This document shows positions 9,403 to 20,872 of a DNA stretch of 64,000 nt, piece by piece. This stretch comes from Pyrus communis. Lineage: Eukaryota; Streptophyta; Magnoliopsida; Rosales; Rosaceae. The stretch lies in the NCBI RefSeq assembly GCF_963583255.1, contig NC_084803.1, positions 25,332,428 through 25,396,427 on the forward strand. Direction: 5' to 3'. Position numbers and translations under genes: made by a program. The notes under the pieces were generated by a model that made no database searches, was not told the origin of the DNA, and saw only the letters and a program-made list of their open reading frames with translations. How positions within the stretch are numbered: position 1 is the stretch's first letter; each line of letters begins with the position of its first letter.

Positions 9403-10845
9403 TTTTCAAAAATGTTAAAAGAGAAAGGTGGATGGAGTAAAATCAGAAAGGGCCGAAGACGATTTTCACAAACGGGCGATCTTCAAAGTGTGCATGTTGG
9501 AGGTGATCAATACCTCTATAAAAAGCCAAGGCGATACGACCAACGATTCAAAAAACCGGAATTTCCTGCGTAAAGTTCGGCGACGCTCTCTCGGCTTTTC
9601 AGAAAACGCATTCAACTTTGTCAAAAGATCTCTGACAAAGTTGAAAACACGTGGAGGCCATCATCACAACTACACATCTTTTGCCGACAAGCGCAAAGTT
9701 CGGCGACGCTTTCTCTGCTTTTCAGAAAACGCGTGCAACTTTGTCAAAAGTGGCGCTCGTTCAGAAATCGAAGAGGCGTCGTTCAGAAATCAAAGAGGCG
9801 TCGTTCAGATATCGAAGAGACGTTTGTCGACAAGGGTAAAAGAACAGTACCACCACTTGCTATTGAGAAATCCCTATATATGTCGACCTTCATCTTTTAT
9901 AGCAAGGCAGATCTGAAGAAAATGCCCAACTTTTCCTCACCTCTGAGGGCGCACTCCCAGCAAAGCCTTTCGAAATACTCAATTTTTTCTTCTTCCCCAA
10001 AGATGATACCAGATGCCTGGAGTACAGATGACCCAGGAGGAAACGATAGATTGAAGCATGTGCTGATTCATTCACCGCTTCTTCAAAAGCAAAGGTATCT
10101 CATATCATCAAGGTCAAAAGCAAAAGTATCTCATATCATGCTCTTTCCCTGTCTTTTTCTTTGTCCTTGTTCTTACTCGCATGGCAAAGTGAAAGAAGCA
10201 ATCAGCCGGCACTTGGAGTCAGTCTTCCGATCTGGAGTCGACTGCCTGGAAGCTATTCCCTGGTTGCTTACCTAGCGTTGCTCTCGAGTAGTCATCTTCA
10301 ACGGTTGATACACTTCCAGAGAAGGGACCACTTCTGCAAAGGGGAGCAAGTAAGGCAAGTGAAAATGATACATTGAAGCATGTAGAGACAAGCAACAACT
10401 GCATATGCTGAGTTATCCTCTAACCCTCTTCAATACGAATTGGAGAGATTGAACAAAGAAACAGATAAAAGGAGTAAGCTCAGACCTTCGGGGGAGACCA
10501 AAAGAATCCTGCTGCCCAGTTCAAGAGTAGCACAAAGGAAAATCAACGATTGGAGGAAACCAGAAAATCTTCCAGTCGAACTCAAGATCAAGCCTCGATG
10601 GCCATTGAAGAAATCTCCAGCCCAGTTCAAGGTTAAGCCTGTGGAAAATCAACGATTGGGGGAAACCAGAAAATCTTCCAGTCGAACTCAAGATCAAGCC
10701 TCGATGGCCCTTGAAGAAATTTCCAGCCTAATTCAAGATCAAGCCCCGACGGCCCTTGGGTTGACATCTACATTAAGGGACTTCAAAACGCATCTTCTAC
10801 ACGTGACAAGCACATGTCTACGACGCGCCTTGAAGTGGGGGCATT
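9403..10845 (+). other. 3' non-coding region of element A
   Basis: Matches element F's 3' region (52725 down to 50889, minus strand) with indels. It contains short direct repeats (AGAGGCGTCGTTCAGA near 9770-9815; GTATCTCATATCAT near 10095 and 10126) and at 10560-10760 further copies of the CTTCAAG...CTTGAAG motif. The polypurine tract GAAGTGGGGGCAT (10832-10844) directly precedes the 3' LTR. No gene seen. Confidence 0.6.
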
Positions 10846-11944
10846 TGTGGACATTGAAATTTTGGTGAAATGAATGTTGACCAATAATTAAAATTTCAAC
10901 GCTCACGTGTCACATAAATTTTACATGTAGCGTGTGACTCAACGAAAAATCGAAATAAATTGGAAAAGTCATCAAATAGGACATGTGTCAATACCTGGCA
11001 GAAATGATTTATTTCATCTGATTATTTAAATCCAAAAATCAAGTTTTGGAATTCTATAAATAGGAAGCCAAGGCATTCATTTTTGGGAGGAAAGAAAGAA
11101 AGGAAGAGAAAGAAAGAAGGGAATTTACATCACACCAAAACCTTGAAGCCTTGAAACTCTAAAGCTCTCAAGCAAATCCCGAAGGATCAAGAAAGCTATC
11201 TTCGTTCTTCGTCAAATCCTCCTTCAAGGTCAAGCCCCAACGGCCCTTGAAGAACTTCCACCGACTCAAGATCAAGCCCCGATGGCCCCTTGAAGAAAGT
11301 GTTCATCATCCGTTCATCCTAAGATCAAGCCCTAACGGCCCTTTGGATCAACAACCTCAACAAATTCATACACCCATTCTTCAAGATCAAGCCCAACGCC
11401 CCTTGAAGATCCATTCATCAACTGTTCATTCTTCAAAATCAAGCCCCGATGGCCCTTGAAGAGAAGTGCTCATCGTTCATCATCTGTTCATTCTTCAAAA
11501 TCAAGCCCCGACGGCCCTTGAAGAGAAGTGTTCATCATTCATCATCTGTTCATCCTAAGATCAAGCCCCAACGGCCCTTTGGATCAACAACCTCAACAAA
11601 TCCACACATCCAATCGTTTTTCAAGATCAAGCCCAAAAGCCCTTGAAGATCCGCTCATCCATCAACCTTCAAGATCAAGCCCAAAAGCCCTTGAAGAAAT
11701 CCATACACCCAGTCTTCAAGATCAAGCCCAAAAGCCCTCGAAGATCCGTTCATCAACTGTTCATCCTTAGATCAAGCCCCGACGGCCCTTTGGATCAACA
11801 ACTCATCCACAAACCTACACCCTACGAAGACAGAATCAGAGGATCAAATTACAAAGAGATTGTAACCCCAAAACCATTAATATCAAAAAATATATTTTGT
11901 ACACGTATTCTTGTTTCTTGTTTCAGGAACTTTTCGTGTTTACA
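10846..11944 (+). repeat. 3' LTR of element A
   Basis: 1099 bases, TGTGGACATT to GTTTACA, followed by the target duplication CCAAA. About ten single-base differences from the 5' LTR, no indels seen. Confidence 0.93.
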
Positions 11945-12420
11945 CCAAACTATTTCATTTTCTTTGGACAATGCAGAGTTTACAAAAAGTAAGAGAATGG
12001 AATCTAATTCCATCATCAAGATCATAACCAAACATCATCATTCAATTGGGTTTTTTTTATATAAATTTACACAAAGTTGAATTCACTGAAAACACATAAA
12101 AGAAGTTCGGATTCATGGGAATCAAAGCTGCAGAGTTAGATTTCACTATACAGGACAGTGAGGACACAACCAACCAGCTTAAATGAAGAAAGTGTCCAGA
12201 TCGAAATTTCAATCCAAAAATCTCAAACAAGAATAAAGAAAGAGGTAAACTTACTCACATGAACAGAAAATGGGTCTGTGACCTCTGGGAAATCTGAAAG
12301 CTTTGGAGGGATCAATGCCTTGTGAAGGGTGGGGGGAAGGGGAAGGGGAAGGGAAACACATAATCGGAAAGAGGTGGCGGAACTCTTTTTCAGTTTTCCC
12401 CACTGCAAAAAATCCACTTT
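11945..12420 (-). promoter_or_regulatory. Separated 5' leader and part of the leader intron of the phosphoglycerate mutase pseudogene
   Basis: Removing the retrotransposon at 1835-11944 and one copy of its CCAAA duplication joins this stretch to the start codon at 1794. On the minus strand it shows a CT-rich leader (about 12400-12260) and a good donor at 12258 (CAT then GTGAGTAAG). The matching acceptor is the AG directly before the ATG near 1796. The leader intron would have been about 350 bases, and the element landed inside it. Exact transcription start is not visible. Confidence 0.5.
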
Positions 12421-12881
12421 TTACCAACCCCTACCTCAATGACGTCGTAGTAGCTCCTTTTAACTAAGAGAAGATAATCTCCCCTTTGTTTTTTACCTTC
12501 CCTTCCCTTCCTTTTTCATCCCTCCTTTCTTATTCAAATGATCACGGTTAAACAACATCAATATTTTATATTAATTTTTTATGAGAAAAGAAAGACAAAA
12601 TAGAAAATGTGAAAAGAGAAGATGGAAAGGAATAGAAAGAGTAGAGGAGAGAATCATAGTCCTTTAATCTAATTCACAAAAAGAAGTGAATTTTACACAC
12701 AATAACTTCACTTTTCTCAACAAATCGTTGTGTATAACCACTTATTTGACTAAATAAGAGATAACAATAGCAAGTTATAAGTGAAACGCAGTAATTCTCT
12801 GCACTTATAAATGAAAGGTTATAGGTTTGAAATTAATAAATAACGAGTTAATCGCAAACAATTTATTACCACTACAAAACA
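12421..12881. other. Intergenic, no gene seen
   Basis: Low-complexity purine/pyrimidine tracts (CCCTTCCCTTCC near 12500; AGAGAAGATGGAAAGG near 12615) and AT-rich DNA. On the minus strand this is where the promoter of the phosphoglycerate mutase pseudogene would lie. Confidence 0.4.
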
Positions 12882-13054
12882 CATTGCCAGACAAAAAGGT
12901 TTTGTCGTGTCAAAGTGGTTTTCTTCATTATGAACTTTAGTCGATGGAAGTTCGTTGGGAAAGATTAGTCGAGCAAAACCCGTCGCTTGAAGCCTTTTTC
13001 AACGAAAACACAAATTCGTTGGGCGAAACAGAGTTTGCCCAACGAATAGAGTTG
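12882..13054 (+). mobile_element. CACTA-like terminal fragment
   Basis: Begins CACTACAAAACACATTGCC and contains short sub-terminal repeats (AACTTTAGTCGATGG, GTCGAGCAAAACCCGTCG, CGTTGGG, CCCAACGAA). This is typical of En/Spm (CACTA) ends. The opposite end was not found, so it is probably truncated. Confidence 0.4.
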
Positions 13055-13410
13055 TTGGTGTGGGACCATGATTTCCAAGAACCCGAGTAAGGCTGATTCA
13101 AATAAAGTTACCTCAGAAGTCCAGTCATGGACTCGACAACTCCGAGCAAAGTTGGATCAAAAGGAGCAGTGGTGACACCATCACCTTATTCTGGGGCAAA
13201 TGGCGATGTCCGAGCGACTTCGCTGGATGTCCAAGCTTGTTCCGCAAGACATGCGATCTGATCTGGATATGGACTCAATCAAATCCTTATAAGTCTTGGA
13301 GTTCCTACAATCTAGGAATTAGCGTGTGTCGTAAGTAATCATAACTCCTAAGATGGTGCAATATCTACTTCTAGATATCCTCTAAGATTCTTCCAGCTGT
13401 GAACAAGGAT
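13055..13410 (+). repeat. Left arm of a long imperfect inverted repeat
   Basis: Begins TGTTGGTGTGGGACCATGAT. It matches, in reverse complement, 20872-20560 (TGTTAGGGGCAATTATGAGACCATGAT) and then 13737-13690, with perhaps three-quarters identity. The right arm is interrupted by the chromovirus at 13738-20559. It could be the arms of a fold-back/MULE-type element, or two old LTR fragments in opposite orientation. Confidence 0.6.
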
Positions 13411-13689
13411 TTTATCCTAAAAAGGTCTTGTTGGAACCAAATTCGTGCACTGTTGTGAGTAGTGGTTGTGCACAAACTCGAGCAACCTGCAAAACAGTAA
13501 ACAATCATGAACAAGCCTAAGACTGCAGGGATGGGGTGTCGGCTAAAGGCTCTCCGAGAATCAAGTTAGTGAATAATTTTAGACTCAAACAGTGGGCAAG
13601 AAAATTGAAGTGTTTATATTGTATTACTAGAGATGAAGCCTAGATAGATGTATTTATACCTTCAAGAGAGAGACATTTTTAGGCTAAAT
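13411..13689. other. Spacer between the inverted arms, no gene seen
   Basis: Includes GGGGTGTCGGCTAAAGGCTC, a phrase I associate with gypsy LTRs of rosaceous genomes. Would form the loop if the arms paired. Confidence 0.35.
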
Positions 13690-13737
13690 TCCTCATTTGA
13701 AGCTGGGAGAATCCTAAAGATATTTAAAAGTAGATAC

Positions 13738-15853
13738 TGACACACCTCGATCGAGATCAGGGCATGTTGGCCGTCACGTGGAAGTGACGTAACCATGTGC
13801 ACAGTGCGGAAGCTAATAAAATAATAATAAAAATAGTACGAATAAATAAAATCCAGCTTGTAATAACAACATGTGCAAGCGTAAGTGTGAACACAAAGTT
13901 CAAAGCACGAAGACCTAATGCAGTATGGGAGAAAACGACACTATAAAAGCACACCCGAAGGAGGTCCTACACTGGTAATAGTCTGCCAGATATGCCGGGG
14001 AAATCCTCAGGGAAGCCACCAAAAGTGCAAGCCAACTAGAACCTGGAGGGGCGCAAAACAAAAAGTGTGAGTGGGCAAAAACAAAGCTTTTCAAAAACCA
14101 TTTCATAAACAAGTTCTAACCCCTCGCCGTAAAACCTGTATACTTCCCAGAAAATAGAATACACATATATATCATGCTCGGAAAATATGCTATGCCAAAA
14201 CCTCGAAGTAAAATGCAAGTGCTCAGGTAATAACACATCAATGCCATATAATCTGTTAGCCGGAGTCACCTAACGTGACCTGTACGGCTGAATCTAGAGC
14301 TCAAATCTCCATCTCACTAACTATACCTGCACACTAGTCGGAACCACCTAAAGTGGTTTGTACGACAAGCCTGGGTGTAATATAAGTACGCTCAAGTGCT
14401 ACGATCACGTGAAGGCTGGGCGAATAATCGCGAGTCACCTACGAGTCGGAACCACCTAAAGTGGTCTGTACGATAGGACTGTGCACCTCACTTCGATCCA
14501 AGATGAGCGTGTGGTGCGGGAGGTGAACATCACGTGAAGGACTGTGCCCGACTCTGGGCGGGAGCACTAACACCGGGGGTGCAGGTTATGAGCTCTCTAA
14601 GCATCTCAAATCACTACTGAACGTAAACATAAATCATAACTCACCTGACACTTACCTGTGCGTCTGCAGCACCAAACATATATAAACATATGCGATTCGT
14701 AATGCATAAATAAATGACAAACTATAAGCATGGCATGTAAACGAACAAACGTTTCATTTCACTTTCTTGGAAAAGTATAAGTATATAGGTATATACGGAA
14801 AACCAAAAGCCCACTCACTGGTATGTGGAAGGGTCGTAACCCCCTTGCCTTGAGTGACCACGCTCGTCCTCGGGATAGGTATCACCTATATGCGAAACAA
14901 CTATAAAAATGTTAATTTTAAAGCACATAACCAACCTTATGAAATAACTTCTCATACAATGCTCAAATGGGGTGTACGAATACACCAACGTGATCTACTC
15001 AACCTCAGGAACATCCCCATATTTTTAGAAAAAATTTTCACCGTCGCACGCGCACCCACGCGCCGGCCACAAGCAGGCACTTGCCTGGACACTAACGGCG
15101 TCAGTTAACGCCGTCAGGAATATTCCGTTAGCTTTAACGGATTCCTTTAACGCCGTTAGGAATATTCCATCCAAACTGACGGAATATTCCGTCGTCTTCT
15201 CCAGCGAGGCTCCGGCGCCGGAAAATCGTGAAAATTTCAAATCTTCATATCTTCTTCAATTTTCAACCAAATTTCACAAAATTGGTAACAAAATGAAGCT
15301 TACAACGAGAGGAACAAATCCATACCACTTTCAAGTGCTAAAACACACGGGATCTCGCCGGGAAAACACCACAAACTCCGGCCAACCTCGAAACTCACGA
15401 TCCCGACGTCCAAAACCTTCAAACGAACCATCCCGAGCCTCCTAAGGACCTCACCAAGCTTCCTACAAGCTTGAAATTCCCAAAAACACAAGAATTAACT
15501 TGTGCATGAACAGTGACAAAATCAGGGTATCCCGAGTTCGACGTGAAAACGAAGGTATCCTTACCTGAAATGGGTATGGTTCACGAGCAAGAATATGTAC
15601 TTTGTTTCTTCGATCTGTGAAGATTTGGAGGGTTTTGGGGTATGTCCGTACAAATGGGATAGGAAATGGGGATGGGAAATGGCTCGAGACAGGGTGTAGG
15701 TTATGGGAAAGGTGAGGGTGTGTGTGTGGAAAAGTGTGGTCCACAATCAGCCAACAACAATCCAAAAACAACCACACAACGTAAAAATCACACCAGGCGC
15801 AAAATCGTCCTTTCACACTTACGTTTTAAATAATTCCAGAACGGGCTATCACA
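13738..15853 (-). repeat. 3' LTR of element B
   Basis: 2116 bases. Contains three hairpin motifs followed by CTGTACG (14271-14480), a CG-rich stretch and the 16-base palindrome GACGGAATATTCCGTC near 15178-15193. Confidence 0.9.
14271..14481 (+). repeat. Three spaced hairpin motifs in the LTR of element B
   Basis: GTCACctaacGTGACCTGTACG, ACCACctaaaGTGGTTTGTACG and ACCACctaaaGTGGTCTGTACG occur at about 14271, 14344 and 14453. The paired bases change together between the first and the other two. The same three occur in the other LTR at about 18936-19150. Confidence 0.7.
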
Positions 15854-15887
15854 ACCTATCCACCTTATAAGAATTTCGTCCCGAAAT

Positions 15888-17797
15888 TCAAAACAACCAT
15901 ACTACAAACCCATAGTGATCAAAGAACAATCGAGGATACAAATCTCTCGTTCGATCTTCAGTCTCCCAAGTAGCTTCCTCCACGGAATGATTCCTCCACA
16001 AAACTTTCACTAAACTCACTGTCTTGTTCCTCAGAACCTTTTCTTTCCCATCCAGAATCGTCACTGGTTCCTCATCATAAGTCAAATCCGGATTGATTTC
16101 CAAGGGTTGAGGAGGTATCACATGAGATGGATCAGCAACATAATGTCGAAGCATGGACACGTGAAAAACGTTATGTACTCTAGCCAACTCCGGAGGCAAC
16201 TCCAACCTGTAAGCTACCTCGCCAACTCGTTCAGTGACCATGTACGGTCTGATGTACCTAGGACTCAACTTACCTTTCTTTCCAAACCGTACAACGCCTC
16301 TTCATGGTGAAAGCTTCAGAAATACCTAATCGCCAACCTCGTACACTCTGTCAGTAGCATGCCGCTCTGCTAAACTCTTCTGCCTAACCTGGGCCGCCTT
16401 TAAGTTAGACTTAATTACTTGAACATTTTGAGTAGTCTCCTCAACAATCTCCCGGCCCACCAAAACTTTTTCTCCGACCTCCGACCAACACAACGGTGTG
16501 CGACAAGATCTACCATACAATGCCTCAAATGGTGCCATGCCGATACTCGAATGAAAGCTATTGTTGTAGGCAAATTCCATTAAATCCAACCGCTTGTGCC
16601 AAGCATCACCAAACTGTAACACCGAAGCTCGCAACATATCCTCCAAAGTCTGAATGGTTCTCTCTGACTGTTCGTCCGTCTGAGGATGATACGTCGTACT
16701 ATAAAGTAGTCTCGTACCCAAAGCTTCCTGAAAAGCCACCCAAAATTTAGATGTAAATCTTGGATCACGATCCGAGACAATACTCACAGGGACACCATGG
16801 TATTTCATGATCTTCGAGATGAACAACTCAGCTAATCGGCCCAAAGAATACTTCTCCCCCACTGGAATGAAATGTGCTGACTTAGTAAGCCGATCAACAA
16901 TCACCCAAATGCCGTCAAAACCATTATGTGTACGCGGAGCCGATCAACAATCACCCAAATGCCGTCAAAACCATTATGTGTACGCGGAAGCTTGTACACA
17001 AAATCCATAGTAATGTTTTCCCATTTCCACTCTGGAACGGGAAGCGGCTGCAACAACCCAAACGGCTTCTTCCTTTCCGCCTTAACTTGCTGACAAACAG
17101 CACACTTACTCACATATTCAGCTATCTCCCTCTTCATACCCGGCCAATAATAAAACGGTCGAATGGTATGATACATTTTAGTAGCTCCTGGATGCATAGC
17201 ATAAGCCGAGATATGTGCTTCATCGAGAATTGCTTTATTTAAATCCATATTATTAGGCACAAACATCCTACCTTCCTGCATCAGCATGCCATCCGAATCA
17301 CGAACTCTGAGGTTTCTCCTCCTCCCTCGATCTCGAGCTTGAATCAATTCTTGGGTTTCCCTATCAGCTACCTGAGCTTCAAGCACCCGATCAACTAAAA
17401 TTAGCCGAACTTGAAAATTAGCAAGTAAAGCCACCTCTCGATCTTCTGCCTCTAACCTCACTCCCGTAGATCGTAAGTCTGCCAGAAGAGGAATGCGACT
17501 AGCGTACAACTCATTGATACGGCCTTGAGACTTCCTGCTAAGTGCATCAGCCACTACATTTGCACGACCAGGGTGATAATCAATCGTGCAGTCATAATCA
17601 CTGAGCAGCTCCATCTACCTCCGCTGACGAAGATTAAGGTCTTTCTGCGTAAAAAGATACTGAAGACTCTTATGATCTGTAAAGATCTTACATTTCTCTC
17701 CATAAAGGTAGTGTCTCCACAATTTCAACGCAAAAATGATAGCGGCTAACTCTAAATCATGTGTAGGGTAATTCAACTCATGAGGTAGTGTCGCCAC
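15888..17797 (-). pseudogene. RNase H, integrase and chromodomain remnant of element B
   Basis: Read on the minus strand: RNase H C-terminal half ([43 protein letters not shown]), then the integrase zinc finger (H...C-x2-C: KCAVCQQVKAERKKP), the catalytic core (ITMDFVYKLP; VSDRDPRFTSKFW; QTDEQSERTIQTLED), and a C-terminal chromodomain (ILDGKEKVLRNKTVSLVKVL, WRNHSVEEATWETED). Breaks include a stop after LRQRR near 17615, a 50-base tandem duplication at 16889-16988 that shifts the frame inside the integrase, and a small frameshift near 16270-16326. Chromodomains direct integration to chromatin in this clade. Not functional as it stands. Confidence 0.88.
16889..16988. repeat. 50-base tandem duplication inside the integrase of element B
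   Basis: Two identical copies of a unit starting GCCGATCAACAATCACCCAA and ending GTACGCGGA (16889-16938, 16939-16988). Fifty is not a multiple of three, so it breaks the integrase frame. Confidence 0.9.
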
Positions 17798-17811
17798 TTC
17801 TTCTTAGTGCC

Positions 17812-18322
17812 AAAACGAAAACGATGAAGCATCTCCGCTGGATTACTAGCAACATCTGGATGATAGCGAGACAAATCAGTCAACCTCCGATAGTACTCAT
17901 TGCTGTCAACTTCCCTTGTCTCAACTCAGTGAATTCCTGCTTCTTGCGGTCAATATACTTAGGAGGCACAAACTTTCTCCTGAACGACTCTCAGAATACA
18001 TCCCAATCAGTCTTCTCAGCTGGAGTCAAACGACGAAGTTCCTGCTCCCACCAGGATGCAGAATCCTTACCCAAAAACCACGATGTCGTCTCTACCCACT
18101 TCTCGACAGGAAGATTCCCCTGATTATGCAAAACACGAAAAGTCTTCTCAATATGCTCTAGCCACCGCTCCGCGCCCTCATAACCCTCGTTACCCTCGAA
18201 CTTATCCAACTTCAAATTATAGCAATAGCTGTAGCAATAGTTGTAGCAATAACTTCCCCCAGCTGAGCTATATCGGGGAAACTAGGCTCAGCAGAGCGAC
18301 GTGGTTCTCGACGAGGAGGCAT
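17812..18322 (-). pseudogene. Gag remnant of element B
   Basis: Starts MPPRREPRRSAEP at 18322 and includes the gag core (KFEGNEGYEGAERWLEHIEK, GKDSASWWEQELRR, FVPPKYIDRKKQEFTELRQG). A stop interrupts the first 40 residues, a TGA follows DWDVF, and a frameshift occurs near 17880. At about 17812 ([12 protein letters not shown]) it is fused to RNase H at 17797; everything between was deleted. Confidence 0.8.
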
Positions 18323-18384
18323 AATTCTGACAGAAGACACCAAAACCATTAGAATACTCACAAAAGTACAGGACTGCCAAACCT

Positions 18385-18400
18385 AGGCTCTGATACTAAA
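18385..18400 (-). promoter_or_regulatory. Primer-binding site of element B (initiator tRNA-Met type)
   Basis: TTTAGTATCAGAGCC adjoins the 5' LTR on the minus strand; it is one to two changes from TGGTATCAGAGCC. Confidence 0.75.
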
Positions 18401-18401
18401 C

Positions 18402-20559
18402 TGACACACCCCGATCGAGATCAGGGCATGCTGGCCATCACGTGGAAGTGACGTAACCATGTGTACAATGCGGAAGCTAATAAAATAATAATAAAAATAG
18501 TACGAATAAATAAAATCCAGCTTTACACAAAGTAATAACAACATGTGCAAGCGTAAGTGTGAACACAAAGTTCAGAGCACGAAGACCTAATGCAGTCCGG
18601 GAGAAAACGACACTACAAAAGCACACCCGAAGGTGGTCCTACACTGGTAATAGTCTGTCAGATATGCCAGGGAAATCCTCAGGGAAGCCACCAAAAGTGC
18701 AAGCTAACTAGAACCTGGAGGGGCGCAAAACAAAAAGTGTGAGTGGGCAAAAACAAAGCTTTTCAAAAACCATTTCATAAACAAGTTCTAACCCCTCGCC
18801 GTAAAACCTGTATACTTCCCAGAAAATAGAATATACATATTTATCATGCTCGGAAAATATGCTATGCCAAAACGTCGAAGTAAAATGCAAGTGCTCAGGT
18901 AATAACACATCAATGCCATATAATCTGTTAGCCGGAGTCACTTAACGTGACCTGTACGGCTGAATCTAGAGCTCAAATCTCCATCTCACTAACTATACCT
19001 GCACACGAGCCGGAACCACCTAAAGTGGTCTGTACGACAAGCCTGGGTGTAATATAAGTACGCTCAAGTGCTACGATCACGTGAAGGCTGGGCGAATAAT
19101 CGCGAGTCACCTATGAGTCGGAACCACCTAAAGTGGTCTGTACGACAGGACTGTGCACCTAACTTCGATCCAAGATGAGCGTGTGGTGCGGGAGGTGAAC
19201 ATCACGTGAAGGACTGTGCCCGACTCTGGGCGGGAGCACTAACACCGGGGGTGCAGGTTATGAGCTCTCTAAGCATCTCAAATCACTACTGAACGTAAAC
19301 ATAAATCATAACTCACCTGACACTTACCTGTGCGTCTGCAGCACCAAACATATATAAACATATGCGATTCGTAATGCATAAATAAATGACAAACTATAAG
19401 CATGGCATGTAAACGAACAAACGTTTCATTTCACTTTCTGGGAAAAGTATAAGTATATAGGTATATACGGAAAACCAAAAGCCCACTCACTGGTATGTGG
19501 AAGGGTCGTAACCCCCTTGCCTCGAGTGACCACGCTCGTCCTCGGGATAGGTATCACCTATATGCGAAACAACTATAAAAACGTTAATTTTAAAGCACAT
19601 AACCAACCTTATGAAATAACTTCTCATACAATGCTCAAATGGGGTATACGAATACACCAACGTGATCTACTCAACCTCAGGAACATCCCTATATTTTTAG
19701 AAAAAAATTTCACCGTCGCACGCGCCCCCACGCGCCGGCCACGCGCAGGCACGTGCCTGACACGCTGACGACGTCAGTTAACGCCGTCAGGAATATTCCG
19801 TTAACTTTAATGGATTCTGGTAACGCCGTTAGGAATATTCCGTCCAAACTGACGGAATATTCCGTCGTCTTCTCCAGCGAGGCTTCGGCGCTGTCGCCGG
19901 CGCGGCGCAAGAAAATCGTGAAAATTTCAAATCTTCATATCTTCTTCATTTTTCAATCAAATTTCACAAAATTGGTACCAAAATGAAGCTTACAACGAGA
20001 GGAACAAATCCATACCACTTTCAAGTGCTAAAACACACGGGATCTCATCGGGAAAACACCACCAACTCCGGCCAACCTCGAAACTCATGATCCCGACGTC
20101 CAAAACCTTCAAACGAACCACCCCGAGCCTCCTAATAATCTCACCAAGCTTTCTACAAGCTTGAAATTCCCAAAAACACAAGAATTAACGTGTGCATGAA
20201 CAGTGACAAAATCGGGGTATCCCGAGTTCGACGTGAAAACGAAGGTATCCTTACCTGAAATGGGTATGGTTGAACTTCTGCGGACCTCACGAGCAAGAAT
20301 ATGTACTTTGTTTCTTCGATCTGTGAAGATTTGGAGGGTTTTGGGGTATGTCTATTCAAATGGGATAGGAAATGGGGAAGGGAAATGGCTCGGGACAGGG
20401 TGCAGGTTATGGGAAAGGTGAGGGCGTGTGTGTGGAAAGGTGTGGTCCACAATCAGCCAACAACAATCCAAAAACAACCACACAACGTAAAAATCACACT
20501 AGGGGCAAAATCGTCCTTTCACACTTACGTTTTAAATAATTCCGGAACGGGCTGTCACA
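18402..20559 (-). repeat. 5' LTR of element B
   Basis: 2158 bases. Differs from the other LTR by scattered substitutions and small indels (for example an extra GAACTTCTGCGGACC-type segment near 20270-20287), so this insertion is older than elements A and F. Confidence 0.9.
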
Positions 20560-20872
20560 GATATTGCACCCTTTTAAAAGTCTGATTACTTGAGGCGTAT
20601 GCTAATTCCTAGATTGTAGGAACTCCATCTGATTGGGTCTGTGTCAAGACCAAATTGCGTGTATCGCTGAACAAGCGTGGTTATCTAGCAAAGTCGCTAG
20701 GACTCCATCTATTGTCCCAGAATAAAGTGATGATGGCACCACTACTCCATCTGATCCAACTCTGCATGGAGCTAGTGAGTCTATGAGCAGACTTCTGAGG
20801 TAGCTGTATTCAGATTAGCCTTAATCTGACCTTGGTAGATCATGGTCTCATAATTGCCCCTAACAATGCATT
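20560..20872 (-). repeat. Right arm of the long inverted repeat (outer part)
   Basis: Reverse complement begins TGTTAGGGGCAATTATGAG and runs to GGTGCAATATC, matching 13055-13370. The inner continuation lies across the chromovirus at 13690-13737 (AGCTGGGAGAATCC...AAGTAGATAC). Confidence 0.6.

Larger units (their letters stand above)
1835..11944 (+). mobile_element. Element A: non-autonomous Tat-type Ty3/gypsy LTR retrotransposon carrying host gene fragments
   Basis: Both LTRs are 1099 bases, begin TGTGGACAT and end GTTTACA, and differ at roughly ten positions by eye. The target duplication CCAAA is at 1830-1834 and 11945-11949. The primer-binding site follows the 5' LTR and the polypurine tract GAAGTGGGGGCAT precedes the 3' LTR. 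The interior has a gag ORF and shuffled pieces of the pol spacer region, but no reverse transcriptase, RNase H or integrase, so it must be copied in trans. The middle (about 6430-7990) is GC-richer and encodes fragments of two unrelated host genes, and an antisense ORF lies at 8770-9402. Element F at 50027-62000 shares its LTR ends, gag and 3' region and is the likely type of helper. It inserted into the leader intron of the phosphoglycerate mutase gene. Confidence 0.93.
13738..20559 (-). mobile_element. Element B: chromovirus (Tekay-like Ty3/gypsy), internally deleted
   Basis: LTRs at 13738-15853 and 18402-20559 begin TGTGACAGCCCG-like and end GGTGTGTCA on the minus strand. Flanks GATAC (13733-13737) and GATAT (20560-20564) are a probable target duplication with one change. 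The primer site for initiator tRNA-Met (TAGTATCAGAGCC) is at 18385-18400. The 2.5 kb interior has a gag start joined directly to RNase H, then integrase with a chromodomain; protease and RT are gone. It inserted into the right arm of the inverted repeat. Confidence 0.9.
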
